This document shows, in pieces, positions 42,917 through 55,061 of a stretch of DNA of 64,000 nucleotides; position 1 is the stretch's first letter; each line of letters starts with the position of its first letter. Both the position numbers and the translations under genes were made by a program. The stretch is taken from NCBI GenBank assembly GCA_017591395.1, contig WEDG01000249.1, positions 62,001 through 126,000 on the forward strand, in the 5' to 3' direction. The stretch is from Schistocephalus solidus. Its lineage: Eukaryota; Platyhelminthes; Cestoda; Diphyllobothriidea; Diphyllobothriidae. Under the pieces are notes generated by a model, which was not told where the DNA came from, made no database searches, and worked only from the letters and a program-made list of their open reading frames with translations.

Positions 42917-43659
42917 AATCTTATGGATTTCATGAGGTACGTCCCGTTAAGTGAAATAAATAAATAAATTTTATATTTAAGGCCCGGAGGGCCCAGCATT
43001 ACAAACTTAGTGTCATGGTGTAAATAAATACAAAGTGGATGATTGCTGAACTAATTGAACAGCCATATGAACAGCAGAAATAAGTAGTATGGTAGGCACA
43101 TCCAATTCAGAACGATTCACCATTTTTAAAACAATAGTCAACAATCTTAGGAATATACGGTGAAAAAACTCCTACAGTTGAATCATGGCCGGAGTTCGGC
43201 AAGCCGCCAATTTAAAAAAAAATTAGGAAAAAAAAACTGCTTCCCTAAAAAAATTATTAGCTAGTTGATGGGATTGGTACGATGCAATGTCACAGTACTC
43301 TGATGTTGCTGATAACCTATGAGGGTTCGGAACGCTCCGTGTTGGGTGAGAGATAATTTACCCGCCAGAGCTACCGTTTATAATCATCAGATAGGTGAAA
43401 GAAGAGGAAGTCATCGAAATGAAGAGGGGAAGGTAGAGGTCACGAAATGATCACCGAGATGTGACCTTGCTGACTGCATAGTCCACCAAAAAGGTGGCAA
43501 AAATATCAGAACCCGCCATCATCATCAACAGATCCCGGAGACCATCGTCAGAGTTTTAACAGCGGTGAAAAGCATCAATGTTGTTAAGAGTTGGCGATGA
43601 TAGTTGAAAATGAGGGGAGGAAAAAGCGACTGCGCACGCTGCATCCTCCAAAATTTTAC
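42917..43659. other. Unassigned stretch
   Basis: Contains GGCCCGGAGGGCCCAGCATTACAA at 42981, reminiscent of the 3' region of some LINEs, and otherwise nothing recognised. Confidence 0.3.
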
Positions 43660-45080
43660 ATAAGTAAAGAACGATCGTAAAGAAAAATAAGGCATATTGC
43701 AGTTAACAAATTAATATTACATTGTCTAGAAATACTTATTTTTTTAGAAAAGACGTAAATTATGAAAAGGTGAAAAATCGATCTACTTGAGTAAACTGAA
43801 GTTTTAAATGTAAAGGAAGCCTTCCCAGGCAAATATACGAGGGAATAAAGCAGCAAAATGGGAATAACTTTTGAAAATAGTCTTTGTCGGAGTTTTGCAC
43901 ATGCCTATTCATCTAGATTGAGTGCAACGTAAAGTGCAGCCGTCATCAAGCAGCCTAAAATGTGAGTGTATATTCTAACACCGTTTCACGAGAACTGACA
44001 GTTTTTCTTCAGTTGGTACATGGTCTTAGATACGTTTGGCCAAGACAACCAGATTTTAACTTGATTTCGCGGATAGGGAATATAATATTTCATAAGCTCA
44101 CATGTTCACAGGCCGGTCGCTGACTTATAAATTTATAAAGAATCGTCAGGTGTAATCGTAAACATACCATTTTTTGTATATAAAAATGAATTTTCTTTTT
44201 TTTAATTTATTAAAAACCATTTCGGGTTTTCAATTACGATGAGTTTCAGATCATCTTTGAAAATATGGTGAATTCTTTACAACTTTCCGTGTCTTCAGTC
44301 AACTGCCCATAAATGTAGATTTCGTTCAATGTGTTTAGTAAAACCTTCAAAATAAAATATATCTTTAAAGCATTTAGCGAAAGTAGTGACTTTTTGGACA
44401 TTCTTTCTAATGCAGATGGCCATCTCGGTCATATTTGTAGAATCACTCAAACATGAAAACTCGCTGCCGAGAAAAAGGAATGTCCCCACAAAAGCCGGAA
44501 AAATATATGCCTTGAATTATTTTATAAAAACTTTCTATAATAGGTTACCTTTTTTAAAAAGTGCCTTACTTCGATGTTTTGCTGTCAAATGTCTGCGTAC
44601 TTAACGTTTTTCCAAAGTAAATTCAAAGTAAAACTCTGAACGTTTAACCGGTTTTTTGACTTCGCTAATAAGTGGGGATACAATTTCTCCTGAAAATTAA
44701 AGAACTCACTCCTCTTTTTCCAATGGAGCGTTTTTCGATACACTTGCTTACTTCTCAGTCTAGTTCTAAGATTTCAACCGCACAAGAGAGTGGCCGAATA
44801 TATACTAAGATTTTGTGATAAAATTTCAATCTTCTGCCTCTTCCATTTCAAGTATTCTCATTAATTTTTAGTCAAATTCAGACCCAAAAGTTTCTTGACA
44901 GGCTTCGTGCAAGCCATGACAGTGAAAAGAAGGGGCGTGTTATCTGGTCTCGTATATATGCGCGTTTAACATACTAATTATCGGTGTGGTAAAACAAAGG
45001 ACATTCACACAAGTTTATTACAGCGTTTTTTTGTATAAATTAATTTTAGACTGAATTAACACTTGTATTTCCGAGAAAAT
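43660..45080 (+). repeat. Family L, copy 2 (about 1.4 kb)
   Basis: Collinear with copy 1 over its whole length: AAGGCATATTGCAGTT (43689), ATAATATTTCATAAGCTCAC (44081), TGCCCATAAATGTAGATTTCG (44305), TACTAAGATTTTGTGATAAAATTTCAATCTTC (44804), then a region with GTGGTAAAACAAAGGACATTCACACAAG (44984) matching copy 1 at 11525. Confidence 0.8.
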
Positions 45081-45839
45081 GTGATCTCTCAAACCGACCT
45101 TAACCTGATATTCGTGAAAACAAAACAACATTATCCGTTCTCCGAAGGGATGTATTCCAAGTTTTTCCAGCTTATATGTTCGTTGATAGTACTGCGCACA
45201 AAAACAAAATTCTTTAATCCGTAGCTTTTAATAGCGTATGAAAATTCCTGGATATCAAGAAACGTCAGATTTTGCCCCATCTAACCCGATTTTCCTATCA
45301 ATAAACCGAGCTGAAGTGAACTCTTTATGATTAAACAGCTTTTTGTGCATAATTTCAACACGAAAAAGGGAACTATCACATTTAAATGCCTGCCCTACTA
45401 CTACCTTAAATTCTGATAGAGACATGTTATCAGTTAGGCAATATACTGTATGCATGCCATATTTTGAGCAAACGAAACTGCTCAGTTGATTGAACCTAAG
45501 CAACGTTGTTCTAGCGATCTCTATGGAGGTCTCGTACTTTTTATAACATCAATGGACAATCAGAATAGAATAAATCTTGTTTTATTTGAACAGTGAGTTT
45601 TCGGAAGTGTCAGTCAGAAGTAGCATTATTAAGATAAGTGAAGGCTCCCAACGGTCCTATGGGATGGTAAAGTCCTCTATGACATGTATTCTCGTTGCCG
45701 ACTATTAATAAATAAAGCCTTGCTCATCGCTAAACGTTCAGAGATCTGCTCTGACCTTCCGCCTACCTTATAAGATCCACTTTTACTTATTGAAAGAGTA
45801 TCGGCTTCCAGTGTTTACTGGAATATGTGACGGTAAAAA
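45081..45839. other. Unassigned stretch
   Basis: No gene recognised. Confidence 0.35.
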
Positions 45840-46020
45840 TTTCCAACAACTTCATTTCTTAGCAGAGGATTTTGGCAATTTTGAAGAATTACTTTGATCA
45901 AATTGTGGAAATCTCGGCGGCCCGGTGCGATTCGAACCCCGGCCAGGTAGTCATCTGGTGGATTCTAGATTGCTTGCTTAAGAAATCCTGCTAGGGCAGT
46001 CAGCTTACTCTATCATAATT
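45840..46020 (-). mobile_element. SINE-B, minus-strand copy (head damaged)
   Basis: Minus strand reads CCGGGGTTCGAATCGCACCGGGCCGCC (complement at 45918-45944), a B box next to a tRNA-like 3' end. It is followed by ATTTCCACAATTTGATCAAAG (complement near 45890-45912), like the tail of the copy at 58.44 kb. The block ending GAAATCCTGCTAGGGCAGTCAGCTTACT (45984) recurs inverted at 58.65 kb. Confidence 0.65.
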
Positions 46021-46095
46021 GGTGGATTCCATACGTTGCAGTAGGCTGGGCGGGTAACTTGAACCGAATGTGATTAAACTGACGGCTTCCTGTTG

Positions 46096-46180
46096 GGCCT
46101 CGTAGTTCAGTTGGCTAGAGCGTTGGTTGCCCTAAAGCGTTCCCCTTGCTGGCTTGGGTTCGAATCCCACCGAGGCCACC
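46096..46180 (+). mobile_element. SINE-B tRNA-like head, perfect acceptor stem
   Basis: 85 bases. GGCCTCG (46096-46102) pairs perfectly with CGAGGCC (46171-46177), followed by ACC. The D arm (GTTC/GAGC) and T arm (TGGG-TTCGAAT-CCCA) are intact; the anticodon arm pairs poorly and the variable region is long. A tail GTGGGTCAAAG-like block and further shared sequence follow. The poor anticodon arm and repeat context favour a SINE over a working tRNA gene. Confidence 0.75.
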
Positions 46181-46299
46181 GTGTTTTTTCACAAGTGGGT
46201 CAAAGAAACTTCATTTCTCTTCGATTCATTGCAAAACAGGAGTGGTTCAACGCTAGTTACGCTGTCGCCGAAATCAAGCGGCTGCATAACACACATCAT

Positions 46300-47040
46300 T
46301 AAAACGGAGGGCCATAGAGATTCATCCTGTGGAATATTGGGAAGTGCACCGCAAAGTCTATTACCTTAATTGAAGAAAAGAAAGACGTGTCCATAAGACC
46401 GCCTTTCTTAGGCGACGCATCAAGCGAACTAGTAAGAGGACGTCTGACAATAGTTATCACAAGCACTTTCCTCGAAAAGAACATAAGCGTATTCTTCACG
46501 AACTCTCCCCTCCTACGCTTGGAAGGTAAAGATGGACTCCCGTTGAAGGCCACATCGCTGTGTATCTACTCCTTCCCTTGCTCCTTGAAGCAACATATAT
46601 TAGCCGCAAAACGAGATGCCTGGAAAAGCGGGTACGTGAACATATACCAGCCTGGGTGCTTAACGGTGAAACTAGATCGATTTCGAGTTCGATTCTCGCA
46701 CATATAGTTGATACCAACAAACAATTCGATCCTAACGAGACGTTTCAGGTTGTCTATTGGACACCAACCAACTTCTCTAGGGGCCTACTCCAACGGGTGC
46801 TAGCAACAGCCGAGGCAGTGTCTATACGATTAGCGAATCCAGAGCTCTGCTCTCAGAAGGCGCTAATACAGGCGTTCTCTCTTCCGTGGCCAACGCCGTC
46901 TTCAGGCGGGGATCACGCGTTTTTCACAGCCCCTGCTGATAGTTGTTCAGTGCGTGTACTTGACAATGATGTTCACTCTCCGGTTTTCTTGACTCGGTCT
47001 TCACACCGAGCCCAGATGGGAGAGTGGAACAGACAGTGAG
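46300..47040 (+). pseudogene. Second-type Penelope-like C-terminal (GIY-YIG) fragment
   Basis: Two overlapping frames. The first (46387-46707) gives RGRLTIVITSTFLEKNISVF, FFTNSPLLRLEGKDGLPL and YSFPCS. A frameshift near 46580 moves to the second frame (46560-47039): TYISRKTRCLEKRVREHIPAW, then SISSSILAHIVDT, DPNETFQVVY and LLATAEAVSIRLANPELCSQKALIQ, ending near LPWP. The C-S..Y-I-x-x-x-T-R-C-L..R-x-x-E-H pattern is the GIY-YIG nuclease of a Penelope-like lineage different from the one at 18.4 and 30.4 kb. The RT is missing. The protein end grades into a D-like block near 46930. Confidence 0.75.
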
Positions 47041-47135
47041 GTAGATTCTGCGCAAGTCACCGTCCATGCAGCACCCTGCCGTGGTGCATACGGTGGACCT
47101 CGTCGGAAAAGACGGTCGAACTACCGATGCTCACT
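46930..47135 (-). repeat. Repeat D, diverged
   Basis: On the minus strand: the TCGACCGTC-TTT-CGACGAGGTCCACCG leader (complement 47094-47124), then the ACCGAGTCAAGAAAACCGG block (complement 46979-46997). Confidence 0.65.
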
Positions 47136-47784
47136 CGCCATTCTCGACTTACGAGCATCATTCACAGCCTACCCTATTTGCTCCCACCCCCTTCCCAATC
47201 CCAATTACCTCCACATGCTGACCTCATAATGTAAACGGCGTGAGAACGAGAATAATTGACCATAAACCATTTAAAAACCCTGTTAACTCTCCTATTTTCA
47301 TTCTCTATGTAACTGTTGAGGTCCGATGCTGGATAACGGAAAACACGCATTTACCGAATTGACTCTTCAAACTTAAGTTCCCTTATATTAATTGCAAAGC
47401 AGGAGTAGTTCAGTGCCAGTCACCCTGCCAAGCGAGAGTGCCGAGAGTGCTGATCCAGATGTAGCTTGTGCGTGAGCGCATTTATCGGAGAGGGGATTTC
47501 CAAAGCATCTCCCTCACTCTTCTATCTCACAGTGGCAAATCCAGTTCAAACGGACCAGAGACAGAGATGGATAGAACTACCAACTGTAGATACCAGCGCC
47601 ATTCCAATACAGAAACTCACCTCTGCTTAGCATGCTTGAAGATGCATTGAGTGCGTCGCAATATATTACGAATCATCCCAATTAGTTGTGTAGAGAAGAA
47701 GATGTGGTTAAGGAAACGTTTTGGTAACAGCAAACATTGCAAAAACCACAATCAGCAAATTAAAAAAAACTTCGTAAGCAAGGT
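47136..47784. other. Mostly unassigned; SINE-B tail near 47390-47430
   Basis: ATTGCAAAGCAGGAGTAGTTCAGTGCCAGTCACCCTGCC (47390) matches the SINE-B tail at 46227. No gene recognised. Confidence 0.4.
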
Positions 47785-48200
47785 CTTGGTGCGGATTATT
47801 CGTATGGCCACCTAAGCAGGACATGGGAGTAGAAATGCTCCGTTCACTTAAAATAGGTCGTCTTGCGATAAATTTTGGGAAGGGTAAATATTCCCGTGTC
47901 TTAATCCTGACACTAGCCCTAATATAAAACTGAAATGTAATCTTAACCTTAACCCTAGCCCTACCATAACTCTAAACCCTATAGTTCACACGAACTCAAA
48001 AGTTAACATTTACCGTAATCTGACCCTAACCCCAACTCCGACCTTAATCCAAATATTAAACTTAACCTTTAACTTAACCCTTAACTTTGCCTTAGACCTC
48101 AACCTGATTTAGCCGGAAATTGGCGTGAACCCACATGTATCATGGGTAGTTCCTGTTACCATGTCCTGTTTAGGTGACAATAAAGGTCTTTTCTGCTTTT
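47785..48200 (+). mobile_element. M3: telomere-like-core MITE
   Basis: Left end CGTATGGCCACCTAAGCAGGACATGGGAG (47799) faces right end ACCATGTCCTGTTTAGGTGACAAT (48158), an inverted repeat of about 25 bases with a few mismatches. GTCTTGCGATAAATTTTGGGAAGGGTAAATATTCCCGTGTCTTAA (47868) is shared with M2 and M1. The core at 47930-48105 is a degenerate AACCCTA/TTAACC array. Confidence 0.85.
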
Positions 48201-49760
48201 ACTTGTGTTCGTTCATTACATAGATCACAAATCTACTCCTTAAAAGTAAATCGTACGGTTAGAACACGTAAGGACGTTGAGTTGTGGCATTCTCTGCCCC
48301 CCTCCCCCCATTTCATGTTGTGGGTTTAAAAAGCCAACGGCACCACTACGATAGCAGCGTCTTATTCTGAAGTGCTTTTATCAAAGGATTTGAGAGAACT
48401 TCTATCCAAAATGCCGTCCTCCAAGCCTCACTACGTCCCCCAGAGCCACCGTCTCTCAACGACGTCCTATCGTATGGCAGGGGGTCACCATAAGGTCGAA
48501 CCGTATTACAGAGAGGGGAGATCGCCCCCATTACCCGTTAAACCGTTAAATTCGAAAGGTTCAGCTTTTCCTTTACAGGTACACAAATGTTTGATTCAGA
48601 AAGAGTAGGCTAATAAATTTGGGGTTCTTCTGTACCGCACGTATACCGGTGTGACTCGGATGATGCTAGTCTTTTAGTGCCCTCTCTACAAAAACTTTAA
48701 AAGAAAGAGTGACTTTGATGGGGACGTCACTCATGGATTCCTTTACCCCAGGTGACTGTAATTACTGCATGTGTGTTTGAGGATTTGGGCCCACAATATA
48801 AACCTTTTCTCATGCTAAGAATCGGTATGGCCTTAGAGAAGGGGCGCACTGAATCGCAGATCATCAAGAATCCTCTCCCATCGGCCCTTCCGGTCTGCCG
48901 TTGCATTTTACAGTCAGCAAGCCCCTGGGGAAACGCCTCGAGTCTTGAGTGGTTTCCTGCTCCGCCCCCTCCGTTCACCTCATCTCTACTCTTGGCCCAA
49001 CGATGTCACGGTGACTGAAGGACAAGTTGATGAGGTCAATTCAATCTGGTGGGGCTCACCGTACGGGATGAGGGCGGGGTAGGGGCAGGGAGGCGGGTTA
49101 CTACATCTAGAACAGCAGCTTTTATCTCGTCAATCCAATTCATTAGTGCACAACGGTCAGACCAGCTGGTGGGCCAGTTCCTGCGTGTCTGTCGGAGGGA
49201 GCGGGCGGATGGTCGGACGACAAAACACGCAGGCAGTCGTCAGTCCCCCAGGCCGTGATAGCGAGCACTGCCACCGCTAGACTGCAGAACTGTCAGTCTC
49301 CCTTCTGCTGCTGCCGCTGCTACGGCATCAACCTCCCCTCTCCCTCCCCGCCAGAGGGGCGGGCACAGACGCGCAACTTGGGCACAGACTTCGGCTGGCA
49401 GCAAGCGGGTCGACCCCTGATTGACAGCCGCAGTAATAGCGGGTGGCAGCCCACTGACATGTGAGTTAAGCAGAAACAACAGGCATCCGCCCTGACAAAC
49501 ACTCGTGAAGTCGAAGTGCGCACGTGCGTACGAACGCGGGGCGTGCGTACTACCTCGACAGTGCACGTCCTATGTGGCTGCCTCATGCTTCTGTTGCCGC
49601 GCTTGCAAGACCACTAGAGCGTCTCTGCGACACCCTGAGGGCAGGACAGCTAGGTGAATGCCATCCCCCTGTGTTGCAAGGAGTAGTCAACACGACGCGA
49701 GATTATGGCCTAATGGAGTGATGTTCAGTGACCAATGAGCATTGGTTCGCACGTGAGCCT
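48201..49760. other. Unassigned 1.5 kb, partly GC-rich
   Basis: ORFs of 60-108 codons overlap on both strands at 48.4-49.7 kb. None has a recognised domain. The GC-rich part (49.05-49.65 kb) includes CTGCTGCTGCCGCTGCTAC at 49306. I cannot support a gene. Confidence 0.4.
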
Positions 49761-49849
49761 GTATGTATGGCATGTATGTAGCATACCATGGGGCTGATTT
49801 AGTCTCACTTATTTTTGCAATAATACTTATCGATTATCTTAGGGTCACA

Positions 49850-50060
49850 AATCGACCGACAAGTCTGGCGACCACGGCTCCTGCGGAGGACGAAATGTCA
49901 TTTCGACCGTCGCGAAAGACGATGTCCTCCGTGTTCGCCATTGCATGCCTAGCACAGGGAGGGTGCCAGGCGCGTGAATAATTCAATATTGAAAGCAGAA
50001 TTGCCCAGCACCTGTCACACACTCTCCTCTCTCACGCTTTTTGGACCGATGGTAAGACTG
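49850..50060 (+). repeat. Repeat D, leader part, diverged
   Basis: ATTTCGACCGTCGCGAAAGACGATGTCCTCCG (49900), GGCGCGTGAATAATTCAATATTGAAAG (49969) and CACACTCTCCTCTC (50020) follow the D leader as in 61030 and 27480. Confidence 0.55.
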
Positions 50061-50064
50061 ACTT

Positions 50065-50345
50065 AGGACTCCTTGAATGAACGCTTACCGATCGCTATCA
50101 AGACTCACTCATCCCATTCTGCCTTGGAGCTCACTCTCGAGCCCCGCCAGCAGCTGCATAGCGGCTAATATTAGTAAGGACAGATTAATGCCGATAAAGA
50201 TAAGGGAGATGGGAATTGCCATTTCTGGCGCATTAGCTGTCATCAGCCAGCCATACCCAACCCCAGGCGGGGCACCACCCGAGGCTCCAACCACCAACCT
50301 GTTGATCAGGAGTCCAAAGCTCTAACCATTGAGCCACGGGCTCGT
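50065..50345 (-). mobile_element. SINE-A, minus-strand copy
   Basis: Head at the right: ACGAGCCCGTGGCTCAATGGTTAGAGC (minus strand, 50318-50344). Then GGTTGGGTATGGCTGGCTGATGAC (complement near 50240-50264) and a tail ending near 50070 with a GATCGGTAAGCGTTCATTC-like block. The B box is weak. Confidence 0.8.
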
Positions 50346-50700
50346 TGTCTTTCCGTTTTAAATCGGGAATCTTCATCTGCCTGTATTACTAGCCCCTGTG
50401 CGGTTGCTGGCGGGGTTAGAGTCCCAAGATAGAGCGGGACGAGCGAGTTCCGTTAACGATCAGTGAGCGTTCATCAACGAATGACCATATTCCCGATCAA
50501 AACCAGCAAGACAATGAACCTGTGGCTTAATGGTTAGAACGTTAAACTTCTGATCAGCGGGTCGCGAGTTCAATCCTTGGATGGTGCTCCACCTGGGGTT
50601 GGGTATGAATGACTGACTGATAATGGCTTATGAACCAGAAATGGTCATTCTAGTCTCCCATAACTTTTTCGGCAATGGTCATCTGAGTCAGGACTGTCGG
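50346..50700 (+). mobile_element. SINE-A tail plus copy in tandem, plus strand
   Basis: A tail (50346-50480, ending GTTAACGATCAGTGAGCGTTCATCAACGAATGACC) joins, through a GATCAAAACCAGCAAGACAATGA linker, to the next head (ACCTGTGGCTTAATGGTTAGAACG, 50518). GGGGTTGGGTATGAATGACTG lies at 50594 and TCATTCTAGTCTCCC at 50645. It is head-to-head with the minus copy on its left. Confidence 0.75.
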
Positions 50701-50799
50701 AAGTGGGATGAAATAAAACAACCCGTATATGCGTGCCACAAACGTCTAGACCGCGGACGGCGGCCAAAGTTTTAATGGAAACAACGGGCGAGTCGTATT

Positions 50800-51250
50800 C
50801 GATTTGATCGGGAGTGCCATAGAGACCACCTTAAGAAGGGGTTATTGCAGCCTGACCCTCGTCCTGCGAAGAGGACCGAGGTATCCCGTCACGTGGCATC
50901 CTTCTAAGCCATGGCTTTAACGCACCGTGGTATTGTCAGGGTGTAGCAGATTGTTTACAGTGAAAAACCTCATTTTAGTGCCATGGACATGGAGTCCCCC
51001 AGAGTCAACCTCACTACCTCTCCCTCTCTCCCCCCCCCTTTCCAATCGACCGGTCCGCTGTCCCAACTTGTCAGTCATGTCAATCGGGAATGAGTGCAAG
51101 TGGTTGATGAGGCGTGGGCCTGCACCCAAGCGTGCCAATACACCCCTAATATGTGCCATTTGCAAAAGGATGCATCGTTTGTGCGCAGCCCGGTTGAAGC
51201 GGGTCATGCACCAATAGCTTCGCCCCACCCCCCTCCCGAAATGGGTCACC
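50800..51250 (+). repeat. Repeat D, diverged
   Basis: GGGAGTGCCATAGAGACCACCTTAAGAAGGGG (50810), GTATCCCGTCACGTGGCATCCTTCTAAGCCATGGCTTTAACGCACCG (50881), CAGATTGTTTACAGTGAAAAA (50948), a CTCACTACCTCTCCC block (51009) and CCGGTCCGCTGTCCCAACTTGTCAGTC follow D over most of its length. Confidence 0.75.
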
Positions 51251-52454
51251 GCATCTCCTGTGTGAATTGAGACGACCTACCGCCCGTGACACGGGGTTCT
51301 GTTACTCTGCTGGGCTAGTAAGACAAAAACTAACAAAATGACTTCATCATAAAGGGTGCTTAGACAGTGCTGATGGGTCCAAGTTTCCTTAAACGCGTGG
51401 ACTGACTTATACCTACCCCTGCTCAGGTGCCAAATGTGTCAGCATTGGTTCATTGCATGCGTTGATTCTATAGGAACCCTTAACAGTCGTTCTTTATGCG
51501 TACGCCACACTTAAACTGAACCTTTCACTTCACATGCCAGAAAACATATGCTGAAATCCTCCCATCTTTTGTGAGCAATCATTCCTTCGCTCACAAACGG
51601 AGTGCTGACAACAGTCTGTTTAGTCGAGTAAAAGCCAATCGCTCTGACGAATAAGGCTATTGGGTCGAAGTCAATTACTTGTGCGAATTATTTTGTCATA
51701 ATGGGCAATCTAAAGGTGCTGTCTGCCAATGTACGAGAGAGAGAGAGAGAGAGCAACAGTCGTCAGTAGAGGAACCAGACAGTTTCAATCAGGTGCCCAA
51801 GCCAAATATTTGGTGAACTATTCCTGATGACAAGAATATGGCTGAAAGTGTTGAAAAAAATCTGAGGAAAAACAAAATTTAAGTGGCGCACAAACCAACA
51901 ACTACGTCATGCACAAATTTTGTAGACCCTAAAAATAGTTTTAGCAATTTTGATAAGGGGAAAGTCTTATACAAGACGCCATGGGATGTCTGTAATGCAA
52001 GTTACTGTGGTTGAAATGAAAAGTCTCCCCCTACACGTATCCGCGGGCATTAGTCAGCGACAAAAAGGTGAGACCACCTATCCCACGTGACCATGCATAC
52101 CCCGGACATGGGGCACACCTTCACTTGGGATAAAACTCAAATTGCCAGTGCCTGCCCTCTCAAAAAGACTGAGATTTTCTCGAGGCCATGCACTGAGATG
52201 AATCATGCATCAACCGATATATTGAGTTGGATGTCACGTACAAAAATTTCAGAAACAAAGGGAAGAGAGGAGAGCCACCCAGAACAGAATATCACACACA
52301 CGGCGGTCCCTTACTGGTACAAAGGCCAACCCAGTACAAGTTTCCTTTAGTGTGTCTAGCATTTTAAGGCTTGGGTACTTGTTTTGTACCCGAAGACGAC
52401 CTGGGAAACTGGCGTCAAAAAGTTACACCACAGAGTTTTTTTCCTACGGAGCAT
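51251..52454. other. Unassigned stretch with (GA)n at 51735
   Basis: No gene supported. An (AG)n run of about 20 bases lies near 51735-51754. Confidence 0.4.
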
Positions 52455-52815
52455 ATTTGACAGGACACGGGAAAAGGACCCACCCACAATACATAAGGAT
52501 TTGCGCTAGGTCATAGGGAAATTATGTTTAGGTTTAAAATGAGAGTTGGGATTAAGTTTAGGGTTAGGTTTAAGTTTGAGATGAAGGTCAGAGTTGGGGT
52601 TAGGGTCATAATTAGGCTATGGGTTTAGGTTATTCTCATGGTACTTGTAGTGTTTAGGCCTAGGGTAAGGCAAGGGTTGCGGTTAGTGTTCGTTTTCAGA
52701 CATGGGTAGATTTACCCTTCCTTAAATTTATGGTAAGGCCGCCTATTTTAAGCGGGTAGGGCGGTCCCTATTCCCATGTCCTGTGTAGGTGACCATGCAA
52801 GGCATCCCTACCGAC
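52455..52815 (-). mobile_element. M4: telomere-like-core MITE, minus strand
   Basis: Left end CAGGACACGGGAAAAGGACCC (52462) faces right end GGTCCCTATTCCCATGTCCTGTGTAGGTGACCATGCAAGGCATCCC (52765). The core at 52528-52690 is reversed relative to M1-M3: GTTTAGGGTTAGG, GTTGGGGTTAGGG and so on. GGTAGATTTACCCTTCCTTAAATTTATGGTAAGGC (52706) is the complement of the family block at 47868. Confidence 0.85.
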
Positions 52816-53533
52816 TTCAATATATGGGTGTATAGGTTTCAGCTTTTTATTATCCTCAGAAATAACTCGCTAACTTGTAGTAAATTCTTCGGAATTAAGC
52901 TTCATAGGCTCAGTTCGCAAGTGTATATGAATGTGCGAGCCGGAGTCCATCAGCCACAACGGGCTAACAGCTTCATATTCATAAACTACTAACAGAGAGT
53001 CAGTAGCAGACACGTTAAATGATTTGCCATACTGAAGGCTAAGTCCTCCATATAATACACAATCAGTTCCTGAATGAACTTCAGGAAAGCCTGAGAAGTT
53101 CGGTGAACCAAAATAGATTTCTACCGGTGTCAATGGTGTCTGAATGAAAGAACCCATCGGGCGCTGATTCAAGTATCAGTCTGGGTACAGGTGCATTCAC
53201 CGTACGCCTACGGCATCTGTGCCATCATAATGCGGAGACGGGTGTATTGATCCACATGAGGATGATCTTGTTGGCTGCACACGTGCCCCACCGACGCACT
53301 GGTCAATCAATGTGACCCCGAGACTGTCGCTCACGCGCACGGACGCATTTATAAAACCGCGCAGTCGGTAGATGCAAGCAATTCCAACAGGTTATTTCAA
53401 CATTTCAGTCTCCGGAGGCTACCAGAAAATCAAGGAAACCAACTTGCTACAGAGAGTATATTTGTCTGCTCTTCCACATAGAACTCATATTATTCGCACA
53501 CTAAAGGCTGTGACATGCAAGTCTAACGTCAAT
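52816..53533. other. Unassigned stretch
   Basis: A 100-codon minus-strand ORF (52870-53172) has no domain that I recognise. No gene called. Confidence 0.35.
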
Positions 53534-54502
53534 CAGTAGAAAGTGAGGCATACTTTCATGTAGCTACATGAGATGTGTTTCTGCTTAGAAACGACTAAGT
53601 ACATGGGTTTTTAATACTGATTATCGTGCAGCAGCACCACGAGATATTTCCATCACGGCAGGATGCAGGCCTTTGAATGAGCTTATTTACGGCCGCGTAC
53701 AAAGACTAAACTCGATAAAAGATGATAACTTATGTAGTGCGCATTTTCACATTGATTTTCAATTTCCTTAAACATTCAAATATATGTTATAGAGAACATT
53801 AATATAAATATTGTCAGTATACCCATGACATGGTAAACTACGTTTTCTATAGATTTTATGCTTAAAAGCATAGGTTTTTATTTAACAAAAACGTTTTCCG
53901 ATTCCCCATTATTTTTGAACCCGAACTGCAGAGGTAATTACGCGTAGGTTTCCAAACTACATGCTGGATACTCTCGGTGTAAGAAAATCATGCATTTATC
54001 GTCGATATTAAGAAGAGGTTTTCGGAAGGCCATAAAATTCTATACTGCGTGAGTAACATGCTGCATACCTAAAAAACCTTTAATAAATGGGCAAATACGA
54101 CTGGACTTTGTACGGTCTCAATGAAACCCCTAATTAAAATCTTTTTTGAAACCTAACGATACATTTTTATTCAAGTATACAATTGACAAATGAGGTGATT
54201 TGCTCTCAATTTAATACAAAAGAATATTTTTATGCATTTTTCCATAAAATATATTTGACTTTACAAGGAAATTGAACCTGGATGCGGAGAATGCATACTA
54301 TTCAAGTTATTTTTTTTCGAGTGTAGGCTTTACAGGCAGAAGGAAAGAAGCTCATTTTAAGACCGGCATAATAGCGTGAGTGAAACATATTGTGAATATG
54401 TTGCACAATAATCGGCATTACAACTACACCTAACTAAACCTTCCACGTTGAAAAGAAATTTCAGGCTTTCTGTTAACATTTCATGATGAAGGATAGGTAC
54501 TG
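53534..54502. mobile_element. F9: foldback element, 969 bp
   Basis: Starts CAGTAGAAAGTG and ends AGGTACTG followed by TA. Its length equals that of F5 exactly. The inner left arm is GAGATATTTCCATCACGGCAGGATGCAGGCCTTTGAATGAGC (53641), and the inner right arm AAAGAAGCTCATTTTAAGACCGGC (54344). TTCAAATATATGTTATAG (53777) faces AAAATATATTTGACTTTACAAGG (54246). More diverged than F5. Confidence 0.75.
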
Positions 54503-55061
54503 TATCTCTGTGTGACGGTAGACGTTATGGGGTTTTTCGTATTGTCTGAGACTACTCAAAGTTTAAGGGTTTTGTTAAGGTCGCCGATAGCAATAAAGGA
54601 TTGACTGCTGTCAGAACTCTTATCATCGGTAGACTACCAAGGGCTAAAAAATCGCTCGGGAATTTCTTCAGTCCATTGCATGATGAGATCTCAGTTGGTT
54701 TCTACTCGGCCGTCAATCATGCCTTTTCTGCGTAGTGGTTATACGATGCCCTCATACGTCAATCAACTTACGTGCGCAGACGGATGGCATCTGATTTGGT
54801 ACAAAAGTTGGGATCAAGCCGATTTCCTGACGAACGATGATTATGAGCATTCATCCTAGCCTCCTCCCATAAAGGAAAAATAAAATAACCGAAGTAGCTT
54901 TTAACACCCCCAAATCCCCCTCCACATTATATACTTGCTCTTCCATACGCCAGAAGTGGCCACCAATCAAATATGTGCTGCAGGCTTGGGAGGGGTTCTT
55001 GCCCCCCACCAGGAGTTCTGTGTGAAGGATGTGACCAATATCGTGCTTCCCTTTGGAGATA
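54503..55061. other. Unassigned stretch
   Basis: No gene recognised. Confidence 0.35.
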
